From a bacterium (GTDB lineage: Bacteria; Bacillota; Clostridia; Lachnospirales; Lachnospiraceae), in NCBI GenBank assembly GCA_030524675.1, contig JAUNGE010000009.1, forward strand, positions 21,788-85,787: a DNA stretch of 64,000 nucleotides, given 5' to 3'. Numbering within the stretch: position 1 is the stretch's first letter; each line of letters starts with the position of its first letter. Positions 53,367 through 60,348 of the stretch are shown piece by piece. Position numbers and translations under genes: made by a program. Under the pieces are notes generated by a model that was not told the origin of the DNA, made no database searches, and saw only the letters and a list, made by a program, of their open reading frames with translations.

Positions 53367-53819
53367 TCAAAAAATCCCCATCATGCCTCCAATCCAGTAC
53401 ACGACTCCCAGCGCCCAGCTCGCCAACACCCCGTACAAAATCACCGGTCCTGCAATCGTAAAGATTTTACAACCGATACCAAATACCTGGCCCTCCTTTT
53501 TGTACTCAATCGCCGGCGCTGCCACAGAGTTTGCAAAGCCAGTGATGGGCACCAAGGCGCCGGCGCCGCCAAATTCCACAATTTTATGATAGACGCCCAG
53601 TCCCGTCAGAAGCACACTGCACGCAATTAAACCTAGGCTCATCCAGGTAGAAGCCGCCTTCTTTTCCAGTCCGGCCGCCAGAAATCCATTCATCAAAAGC
53701 TGCCCGAATGTGCAGATAACGCCCCCTGTCACAAACGCTCTCGCCATGTTCAACGGCAGACTGTGTACAGGAGTAATTTTCTTTACATATGCATCATATT
53801 GTTTTTTGTCAATTTCCAT
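53367..53819 (-). CDS. spoVAC: Stage V sporulation protein AC (SpoVAC)
   Basis: A 150-residue membrane protein of the SpoVA dipicolinic acid channel, mechanosensitive in Bacillus. It starts MEIDKKQYDAYVKKITP, then has about four membrane helices with GGVICTFGQLLMNG near 32-45 and GGAGALVPITGFANSVAAPAIE near 83-104. It is the last gene of the spoIIA-spoVA run on this side; a terminator follows at 53324-53287. spoVAD, its usual next neighbour, lies 3.7 kb further along. Confidence 0.94.
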   Translation of the reverse strand: MEIDKKQYDAYVKKITPVHSLPLNMARAFVTGGVICTFGQLLMNGFLAAGLEKKAASTWMSLGLIACSVLLTGLGVYHKIVEFGGAGALVPITGFANSVAAPAIEYKKEGQVFGIGCKIFTIAGPVILYGVLASWALGVVYWIGGMMGIF

Positions 53820-53837
53820 CCGTCTTTTCTTCTCCTT

Positions 53838-54272
53838 CTATCCGTTTCCATTTCCCCATCCCTGAAGAAAATAGTAAAAAGCACCAACCATCTTTCCCAG
53901 CGCAAAAGAGACAATCAGCCACTGCATCCCGACTGCCAGGTGAATACGCCGCGCAATCACCGGAAAAGCCTTCAAAGTCTCCGCCAAAGACATCACCAGG
54001 CACGCCACAAAAATCCCGACTGCCCCGCCTGTCACAAGCAGCAGAAAATTTCCTCCAAATCCAATCGGAATATGGTACAAATCCATCACATTTCCCAGAA
54101 TTCCTCCCATAATAATAACCATCTCATAGAGGCGGATATGGCGTCTGGTTCTGCTCTTTCCAATCAGCCTGGGAAACACGCCAATCATTGCCAGAAATGC
54201 AAACACACCTGCGGCAATCATCCCTCCGGCAGAGAGTCCAATCCAGGCGAGAAAGCCTTTTTTAAGTAACAT
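53838..54272 (-). CDS. spoVAB: Stage V sporulation protein AB (SpoVAB)
   Basis: A 144-residue membrane protein with about four helices. FLAWIGLSAGGMIAAGVFAFLAMIGVFPRL at the N-terminus and EMVIIMGGILGN near 48-59 match SpoVAB. The start at 54272 has AAAGGAG 10 bases upstream and overlaps the spoVAA end by 11 bp. It is expressed with spoVAA and spoVAC, presumably late in the forespore under sigma G. Confidence 0.88.
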   Translation of the reverse strand: MLLKKGFLAWIGLSAGGMIAAGVFAFLAMIGVFPRLIGKSRTRRHIRLYEMVIIMGGILGNVMDLYHIPIGFGGNFLLLVTGGAVGIFVACLVMSLAETLKAFPVIARRIHLAVGMQWLIVSFALGKMVGAFYYFLQGWGNGNG

Positions 54273-54888
54273 CGACGCTGGACTCCTTTCTGCCATGATT
54301 CTGTATCAGTGTTTTATTGATATTGTCCTCATAAAGACGCATCTCCACTTCCAGAGGCGTTGGGTCTTTTGTCACTGCAATCTTGAAGAAATGATTGAAA
54401 AACACAATAATTCCCACAGCGAGCCCCACGGAATAGGATGCTTCCAGAATCGTGGTTCCATCGGAAGGACTTCCCATCACGGCCTCATAAATCTGAGAAA
54501 ACACTTTTGACACATTCGCATCATTGTTGAATGTCATAATGGCAAACGCGCCGCCAAAAAAGCTGACAACACAGGTAAACAGCGTCTTTGCCCACTGCCA
54601 TGGGAGACAGATTCCTGCTTTCGGCTCATAGTCCACGACAAAATCTGTCTCTCCCAGGTTTTGAATCTGAATCTGGCTGTCTATCTCCTGAATTTTCTGC
54701 ACCACATCCATAACGCTTCCGATATAGCGGCAGCTCTTCTCACTGCGAATTCCGGTTATCTTTATTGCTTTGCACCGATTCTCCACAGACTTTTCCGAGC
54801 AGTAGACATCCGCAATGTCCGAGAGAAAAATATCTTTTTTATGCACCTGCGTAATCTGGTTGATACTTAAAAATACTGTTACATTCAT
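54262..54888 (-). CDS. spoVAA: Stage V sporulation protein AA (SpoVAA)
   Basis: A 208-residue protein. The N-terminal domain (about 1-95) is extracytoplasmic or cytoplasmic beta-rich (VFLSINQITQVHKKDIFLSDIA). Two membrane helices follow (about 100-120 and 148-170), with FFGGAFAIMTFNNDANVSKVFSQIYEAVMG between. This order matches SpoVAA. The start overlaps the upstream small ORF by 4 bp and the end overlaps spoVAB by 11 bp, so the genes are tightly coupled. Confidence 0.88.
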   Translation of the reverse strand: MNVTVFLSINQITQVHKKDIFLSDIADVYCSEKSVENRCKAIKITGIRSEKSCRYIGSVMDVVQKIQEIDSQIQIQNLGETDFVVDYEPKAGICLPWQWAKTLFTCVVSFFGGAFAIMTFNNDANVSKVFSQIYEAVMGSPSDGTTILEASYSVGLAVGIIVFFNHFFKIAVTKDPTPLEVEMRLYEDNINKTLIQNHGRKESSVDVT

Positions 54889-55280
54889 ACCCTGTCTTCT
54901 CCCGCTGCTGCCGTATCCGTTATTCTATCTGCTGTCGTTCTATCTGCTGTTGTTCTATCTGCATCTGTTATTGCATCTTCTGCTGTTCTGATTGCCCTGA
55001 TTGCTTCCATCCGCACAATCGCCTCTATAGAAGCGGAATCCTCCGCCGGACTCTCATCCTGCAAAGGCTGTTCGTGTTTCACCAGAACTCCTCCCTGATA
55101 CTGTACAGGAGCGCCCCATTTTTTCAGGCAGTACACGCCGATTCCAAGAAGCAAAAAAAAGCAAAGGACCGCCACCACAATATACCATACATATTTTATC
55201 GGTTTCACTCTGTCATCACATCCTTTTTTCAGATTTCTTAAAATTCTTAGGCTTCTGACAGTAGTATGTGGAAATCCCAT
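54885..55280 (-). CDS. Small single-pass membrane protein between sigF and spoVAA, unrecognised
   Basis: A 131-codon frame, or 107 codons if the GTG at 55208 is the start; neither has a strong binding site. One membrane helix lies in KYVWYIVVAVLCFFLLLGIGVYCL. The tail is acidic and Ala/Thr-rich with a short tandem repeat (TTADRTTADRITD). It overlaps spoVAA by 4 bp, so it belongs to the sporulation operon. No homologue is recognised; a forespore-membrane accessory role is only a guess from position. Confidence 0.6.
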   Translation of the reverse strand: MGFPHTTVRSLRILRNLKKGCDDRVKPIKYVWYIVVAVLCFFLLLGIGVYCLKKWGAPVQYQGGVLVKHEQPLQDESPAEDSASIEAIVRMEAIRAIRTAEDAITDADRTTADRTTADRITDTAAAGEDRV

Positions 55281-55467
55281 GCTTTTTATGTATCTTTTAT
55301 CACTGCTGTATTTTCGTCTCAGCAGATGTATTTTTCCAATTTCATTCTCTCTTGTTTGTTTCTCTTCTATTTTTTGTTTGCTTTTATTTTATTTTTATCT
55401 CCCTTTATTCTATTTTTTGCTTTTATTCTGTTTTTCTGTCTGCTTTTATTCTGTCATATTTTGCCGC

Positions 55468-56193
55468 TTATATCTCACAGCTTCCCCGCATCCGCTTCAA
55501 AATCTTCTTTTCCAAGCGCGATACTTGCACCTGGGAAATGCCGAGTTCTGCTGCAATCTCACTCTGCGTCCGATTATAAAAATAGCGTTTTACAATAATC
55601 TCCCGCTCTCTCTCCGTCAGCCCCAAAAGTGCCTCTCTCAGTACCATTCTGTCGAGCACATCTTCCTGCTCCACACTCTCTTCTTTCAGTCTGTCAATCA
55701 GATATATGCTGTTTCCGTCATCTCTGGATATCGTGCTGTACAGAGACTCAACCTCCGCCGCCGCTTCCACAGACGCCGCCACCTCCTCACGGCTCACTCC
55801 AAGTTTTCCAGCAATCTCATCGATTGTCGGTTCTCTTCCCAGACTCGCCGTCATCTCTTCTCGCACTCTCTTCGCCTTCATTCCAATGTCTTTCAGGGAA
55901 CGGCTGACCTTAATCATGCCGTCATCCCTGAGAAAACGTTTGATTTCACCTGTTATCATAGGAACGGCGTAGGTAGAAAACTGTACTTCATAAGTAAGAT
56001 CAAACTTGTCAATCGCTTTTAAAAGTCCGATACTTCCAATCTGAAACAGATCTTCGGTCTCGCATCCCTGCCCTCTGTTGCGATAATGTCTGACAATACT
56101 CCACACCAGTCCAATATTCTCTGCAACCAGTCTGTCCCTGGCTTCTTTATCCCCGTCGTGAGCCTTTTGAATCAATTCCATGGTCGCATTCAT
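55468..56193 (-). CDS. sigF: Sporulation sigma factor SigF (SpoIIAC)
   Basis: The first forespore-specific sigma factor. The 241-residue protein has region 2 DLFQIGSIGLLKAIDKFDLTYEVQFSTYAVPMITGEIKRFLRD, region 3 VSRSLKDIGMKAKRVREE, and region 4 LTEREREIIVKRYFYNRTQSEIAAELGISQVQVSRLEKKIL. It follows spoIIAB by 5 bp in the canonical spoIIA order. It is held by SpoIIAB and freed when SpoIIAA binds SpoIIAB. Confidence 0.96.
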   Translation of the reverse strand: MNATMELIQKAHDGDKEARDRLVAENIGLVWSIVRHYRNRGQGCETEDLFQIGSIGLLKAIDKFDLTYEVQFSTYAVPMITGEIKRFLRDDGMIKVSRSLKDIGMKAKRVREEMTASLGREPTIDEIAGKLGVSREEVAASVEAAAEVESLYSTISRDDGNSIYLIDRLKEESVEQEDVLDRMVLREALLGLTEREREIIVKRYFYNRTQSEIAAELGISQVQVSRLEKKILKRMRGSCEI

Positions 56194-56198
56194 AGATA

Positions 56199-56789
56199 TT
56201 ACCTGTTAATCGTTTTTGTCATAGTGACTCTTGTTCCTTTTCCTGGTTCAGATTCCACATATACGGTATCCATAAAACTCTGCATCAGAGAAAATCCCAT
56301 ACCAGCGCTCTCCCCTTCCGGATCGGAAGAATACATCGGCTCCATTGCCTGGCTGATATTCGCAATTCCCACACCGCCATCTGTCACATGAATGTGGATG
56401 GTGCGGCCGTCAATTTCCATCTCCATCACCACAATTCCTGCCTCTTCTCTGTACCCATGGCGAATGGCATTGGTGACAGCCTCCGAAACTGCCGTTTTGA
56501 TATCATCCAGTTCTTCGAGAGTCGGGTCCAGGCGGCTGGCAAACACAGCTGCAATCACTCTCGCCAGCTCCTCATTTTTGGATAGACTTTCAAACTCTAC
56601 TTTCAGCCAGTCACCCGCCTGCTCGGTCTCACTCTCTGGCTCGATGTCTGGCTTATTCTCCTGCTCTTTCTCCAACGCATCTTCCTGCACTGCCGCTTCC
56701 CCTGCTGCTTCTTTTCTGACTACTTCTCTCACTACTTTCTTTACTTCTTCTTTCACTTCTCCGTTTATTTTTTCCCTTACTTTTTCCAC
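56199..56789 (-). CDS. spoIIAB: Anti-sigma F factor SpoIIAB with N-terminal extension
   Basis: A serine kinase and anti-sigma factor of the GHKL ATPase fold. The N box EAVTNAIRHGY, G1 box VTDGGVGIANI and G2 box GESAGMGFSLMQSF are complete. The GTG at 56789 is chosen because GGAG lies 6 bases before it and it follows the spoIIAA stop by 2 bases. That gives 196 residues, about 50 more than usual: residues 1-55 are charged (VREKINGEVKEEVKKVVREV...) before the normal start-like sequence WLKVEFESLSKNEELARV. The function of the extension is unknown. Confidence 0.92.
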   Translation of the reverse strand: MEKVREKINGEVKEEVKKVVREVVRKEAAGEAAVQEDALEKEQENKPDIEPESETEQAGDWLKVEFESLSKNEELARVIAAVFASRLDPTLEELDDIKTAVSEAVTNAIRHGYREEAGIVVMEMEIDGRTIHIHVTDGGVGIANISQAMEPMYSSDPEGESAGMGFSLMQSFMDTVYVESEPGKGTRVTMTKTINR

Positions 56790-56791
56790 GT

Positions 56792-57142
56792 CTAACTCCT
56801 TTCCCACTCTAAAGCTTCCTCCTTTGTCGCGCATCTGGCGGCCAAACGAAAAATACCTCCGATTGACAAAATTCTCTCTGCCTGTGCCCTCACACCGTAC
56901 AGTACAATGTTTCCTCCGCTCCTCTGCATCTGTTTATAGCGGCTTAAAAGTACACCGATTCCTGAACTGTCCATAAATTCCGTCTTTGTAAAATCAAAAA
57001 TAATTTTTGACACACAGCGTTCTGCCAGAATCAGATCTGTGTCATATCGCAGATTCTTACAGTTATGATGGTCCAACTCCCTTGGAAGATGCACAATCAG
57101 GCTCTGTTCTTTCGCTTCATAGGTAAATTTCTGCTCTCTCAT
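56792..57142 (-). CDS. spoIIAA: Anti-sigma F factor antagonist SpoIIAA
   Basis: A 116-residue STAS-domain protein. The phosphorylated serine is in FMDSSGIGVLLSRY near 58, preceded by a beta strand IIFDFTKTEF. ALEVVERS-like sequence (EEALEWERS) closes it. Dephosphorylated SpoIIAA displaces sigma F from SpoIIAB. It is the first gene of the spoIIA operon; a sigma-H promoter is expected in 57143-57200 but was not clearly identified. Confidence 0.93.
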   Translation of the reverse strand: MREQKFTYEAKEQSLIVHLPRELDHHNCKNLRYDTDLILAERCVSKIIFDFTKTEFMDSSGIGVLLSRYKQMQRSGGNIVLYGVRAQAERILSIGGIFRLAARCATKEEALEWERS

Positions 57143-57204
57143 ATTCCTGCTCCTTTATTTCTCAGCTGATGACATTTTCATCCTATTTCCTTTACCTATG
57201 TAAA

Positions 57205-57244
57205 CAAAAAGCACTGCAGCTCCAAAGAATCACAGCACTTTTTC
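57205..57244 (-). terminator. Terminator of the TPR protein gene
   Basis: On the minus strand AAAAGTGCTG pairs with CAGTGCTTTT (two G-T pairs), followed by TTGTTT. It separates the TPR/folC unit from the spoIIA operon. Confidence 0.6.
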
Positions 57245-57263
57245 CTCTGCATGTACTGCCAGC

Positions 57264-58574
57264 CTAATACCCTCTGGCATTTTTTGCCTGCTCCGACAGT
57301 GCGGAACCAGCTGGTTCACTGGCAATCACTTTGTCAAACCATTCTGCTGCTGTCTGTTTGTCTTCTTTTTGCAGATACACCTGTCCAATCTCATACCAGA
57401 CCTGCGCTCCACCATCCTTCATTTCCTGGCTCGCCAGATAATTGGCAAGTGCTGCGTCCAAATCACCTCCATTGACCTGTTCCCGCGCTGTCTGCAGATA
57501 CATCACAGATGCCTGCTCTGCAACTTTTGCGCGAACGTCTGCTAAAATAGTCGTAAACACCTCATTTTCCTGCATGCTGGACGAATCCATCTGCACGTAA
57601 ACATGGGCGGCATTGGTAAGTTCATCATTCTGTAAGTAGCCGAGTATAGTAAGAAGCTGCTCGCATGTCTGTATCTGGAGCGCGCGCTGTGCTTCCTTAT
57701 CCGCCACCTGCTGCTCCAGCTCCTTCTTCTCCTCCTCCAGTCTGTTGATACTCTCCTGAAGTTTCTCGTTTTCATGTTCTCCGTCACCGATCTGCTGATA
57801 GAAACTCAGCATTTCTTGGTTATGTTTGCCTTTGATTGCAGTGACATTGGCCGGCATAATGATAAAAAACACAAACGCGGCGCCCAAAACCAGTCCGACC
57901 AAAATATTCAGTATGGTCTGCCATCCCGTATTCTCCCTGTAGGTCGGCGGAATAATCACATCGTCATCTTCCATCTTTCTGTGCGAGAATGCCTGCTTGA
58001 ACTTTTTGCGCTCAATCTCCGCCTTTCCTGTGTTCGCCTTTACAATCTCCATATAGTACTGCGCTTTGGCATTATTTTTGTCGATTTTCAGTACTTTGTA
58101 CAGCACTTTTCCCGCCTTCAGATAATCCTCCCTCTGCAGATACAAAATAGCGAGAAGAAGATGCGCCTTCACAAAATGGGAATTTTCTTCCATAATGCGG
58201 TTCAGCTGTAAAATTGCCAAGTCACTATTGTCCGTCTGCGCATAATACAGCGCCTGATTGTATTTTTTCAGAGTCTGGCTGTAAACCTCCAGTTTTCCTG
58301 GCTTTCCCTGCACTTCGTTCAGGTAATGCTCCGCCCGATTGTCCTCTGGCTGCAGATTCATGCTGATCACCCACTGCACCAGGGCATTTGCCGTCTCTCC
58401 CATTTCATAGTACACCAGTCCCAGAAGATTTCTGGCATCGGTATTGTACTTGTCCATGCGCAGACTCTTTTTTAAGGACACGGCAGCACCGGACAGGTCG
58501 CGGACTCGCGCCTGCTCCAACCCCACATTGTAGTAGCTGTTGGAAGCAAAAAATATCTTTTTTTCAAAATCCAT
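57264..58574 (-). CDS. TPR-repeat single-pass membrane protein, unrecognised role
   Basis: A 436-residue protein. Residues 1-190 form tetratricopeptide-like repeats (NTDARNLLGLVYYEMGETANAL, HFVKAHLLLAILYLQREDYLKAG). One membrane helix lies at about 227-247 (ILNILVGLVLGAAFVFFIIM). A coiled coil follows (about 265-300), then more TPR units to the end. So an intracellular TPR array is joined to an extracytoplasmic one. It is a normal gene of a folC-orf45-TPR unit and is likely a scaffold; partners are unknown. Confidence 0.8.
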   Translation of the reverse strand: MDFEKKIFFASNSYYNVGLEQARVRDLSGAAVSLKKSLRMDKYNTDARNLLGLVYYEMGETANALVQWVISMNLQPEDNRAEHYLNEVQGKPGKLEVYSQTLKKYNQALYYAQTDNSDLAILQLNRIMEENSHFVKAHLLLAILYLQREDYLKAGKVLYKVLKIDKNNAKAQYYMEIVKANTGKAEIERKKFKQAFSHRKMEDDDVIIPPTYRENTGWQTILNILVGLVLGAAFVFFIIMPANVTAIKGKHNQEMLSFYQQIGDGEHENEKLQESINRLEEEKKELEQQVADKEAQRALQIQTCEQLLTILGYLQNDELTNAAHVYVQMDSSSMQENEVFTTILADVRAKVAEQASVMYLQTAREQVNGGDLDAALANYLASQEMKDGGAQVWYEIGQVYLQKEDKQTAAEWFDKVIASEPAGSALSEQAKNARGY

Positions 58575-58585
58575 ATGAACTCCAT

Positions 58586-58723
58586 TTACTCCTTCGCTTT
58601 TTTCAGAAGTTCCATCATAATGTCTGTCATGTCAGTCAAATCGCTCCGCACGATGGCGTCTTCTGCTTCTTCAATCTCCAAGCTGGGTTTGAAGTGCTTT
58701 ATCTCCTCGTCAAAATCAATCAT
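58586..58723 (-). CDS. Conserved-looking 45-residue acidic protein between folC and the TPR gene
   Basis: A short gene easily missed: 45 residues starting MIDFDEEIKHFKPSLEIEEA and ending MELLKKAKE. It starts at an ATG (58723) with GGAG eight bases upstream. It overlaps folC by 8 bp and ends 11 bp before the TPR gene, so it looks translationally coupled to both. It is acidic with amphipathic helices, no membrane segment and no cysteine. Codon use resembles its neighbours. Function unknown; an adaptor for the TPR protein is possible. Confidence 0.7.
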   Translation of the reverse strand: MIDFDEEIKHFKPSLEIEEAEDAIVRSDLTDMTDIMMELLKKAKE

Positions 58724-60044
58724 GGTATTGTCTCCGTATAACATCTTTTATCTCTCCAATCAAATATAGCGATCCTGCTGCGAACAAAAGCCCGTCCCCT
58801 TTCTGTGAGAGTGCAGTTTCAAACGCTTCCTGCACAGTGTGGCAGAGAAAGACAGGACAGTCCGCATACGACTCCAGCTCTCTTTTTATCTCTTCTATCG
58901 GCATCGAGCGGTCTCCTGAGTAAGACACCCCGACCACTGCCTTGATGGGAAATGTCTGACACAATTCCCGAAGCATCTTATCATGTGCCTTATCTTTCGC
59001 AGCCGAAAATAGAATTGTGATATCTCTCTTATGATACAACTTCCTGATAGCAGATGTCAATGCATGGATTCCTCCTTCGTTGTGTGCACCGTCCAAATAC
59101 ACCCCTGGAAGCACCTGTTCCATGCGCCCAGGCCACTTTGTATGAGAAATCGCCAAAAGAGCAGTCTCTTCCGTACATTCTGGAAGCTCCATGGCCGCCC
59201 GAAACGCGAGAGCCGCATTTTCTACCTGATAATCTGCCGCAAACGGAACCATACATTCTTTTCCAAACAGTTTCGCTCTCGTTTCTCCCCGTTCCAAGTC
59301 AAACGGGCCAGCTTCCCAGTCTCGCCCGCTCACAGCGATGCAGGGGCTGTGCTTTTGCTCTGCCTCTCTTCGTATCACATCGGCCACTGCAACATTCTCC
59401 TCCGAAAAAATCACCGGCACTCCCGCCTTGATGATGCCTGCCTTCTCCCAGGCAATCTCCTCCAGCGTATTTCCCAGATACTGCATATGGTCCATGCTGA
59501 TGGAAGTCAGAATCGTGAGAACCGGATGTTCCACTACATTCGTCACATCCCGTCTTCCGCCCATCCCCGTCTCCAGAACCAGCCAGTCAGGATGCGCATA
59601 TTTCACCAGCGCCATCTGCATATAAAACAGAAATTCAAAATACATCGGATGGCTGTACCCTTTTTTTATCATTTTCTCGCAGAGCTTCTTTACTTCCTCA
59701 AAACACGCCTTATACAGCGCATGGTCTATCATCACGCCATTCAGCAGAAAGCGCTCCCTTGTCTCCACCAGATGCGGGGAAGGAAACGATGCCGCCGTCT
59801 GCCTGCTCTCCTTCAAAATCTGCACCAGATAGGCGCAGACAGACCCCTTCCCGTTCGTCCCTGCGACATGAATGATTTTCACTTGCTCCTGCGGATTTCC
59901 CATCTCCGCCAGAAATGCCCGTACTTCAGAGAGTTCTGCTTTTTTCTTCGCATAACTCGGAATTTTATCTAAATATGCTTCTATAGATGCTTTTGCAGAT
60001 TTTTGCATAGATTCTTGTATAGATTCCTCACTCTTATGATTCAT
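58716..60044 (-). CDS. folC: Folylpolyglutamate synthase/dihydrofolate synthase FolC
   Basis: Adds glutamate to folates in the cytoplasm. The 442-residue Mur-ligase-like protein has the P-loop VAGTNGKGSVCAYL near 50-63, the SFPSPHLVETRERFLLNG segment near 76 and the catalytic region TGMGGRRDVTNVV near 153. DGAHNEGGIHAL near 320 is the C-terminal signature. The start at 60044 is supported by AAGGAA; upstream frame to 60170 is promoter sequence. It leads a three-gene unit with the 45-residue protein and the TPR protein. Confidence 0.93.
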   Translation of the reverse strand: MNHKSEESIQESMQKSAKASIEAYLDKIPSYAKKKAELSEVRAFLAEMGNPQEQVKIIHVAGTNGKGSVCAYLVQILKESRQTAASFPSPHLVETRERFLLNGVMIDHALYKACFEEVKKLCEKMIKKGYSHPMYFEFLFYMQMALVKYAHPDWLVLETGMGGRRDVTNVVEHPVLTILTSISMDHMQYLGNTLEEIAWEKAGIIKAGVPVIFSEENVAVADVIRREAEQKHSPCIAVSGRDWEAGPFDLERGETRAKLFGKECMVPFAADYQVENAALAFRAAMELPECTEETALLAISHTKWPGRMEQVLPGVYLDGAHNEGGIHALTSAIRKLYHKRDITILFSAAKDKAHDKMLRELCQTFPIKAVVGVSYSGDRSMPIEEIKRELESYADCPVFLCHTVQEAFETALSQKGDGLLFAAGSLYLIGEIKDVIRRQYHD

Positions 60045-60104
60045 TATGTAGTATTCCTTCTTTTTTTCATCAATTATCCCAAATGTACCCGCGACTTCCT
60101 TAAT

Positions 60105-60132
60105 ATTATAGTATAATACAGCAGATATGCAA
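60105..60132 (-). promoter_or_regulatory. Promoter of folC
   Basis: On the minus strand TTGCAT (60132-60127) and TATAAT (60110-60105) have a 16-base spacer. The leader is about 54 nt. Confidence 0.7.
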
Positions 60133-60189
60133 GAAATTTCTTTCGGGAAAAATCGACCCTCTTCCTTCATCCAAATTCAACAAGCCAAA

Positions 60190-60238
60190 GAAGAGCAGCC
60201 GCACTGCATCTTTTCTGACACTGTACAACTGCTCTTCT
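60190..60238 (-). terminator. Possible terminator of valS
   Basis: On the minus strand AGAAGAGCAG pairs with CTGCTCTTCT, with a partly paired interior. The T-run after it is weak. It lies about 110 bp after the valS stop and before the folC promoter. Confidence 0.5.
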
Positions 60239-60348
60239 CTTTTCTGTCTGTATTTCTCTGCTCTTGGTTCTTGGCTTTTTGCTTTCTTTACACTTTTTAT
60301 TTTTACATGTTTTTGTTTCTGTTGTTTTCCCTGCTTCTGTTGTCTTTT

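Noticed and set aside
55266..55598. Plus-strand open frames between spoVAA and sigF
   Set aside because: Phe/Leu/Ser-rich translation of a TTTTATT-rich intergenic tract that overlaps sigF antisense; no start signal.
57143..57200. A sigma-H promoter for the spoIIA operon
   Set aside because: An AGGAAAT box is visible, but the -10 match is poor; expected from biology but not supported enough.
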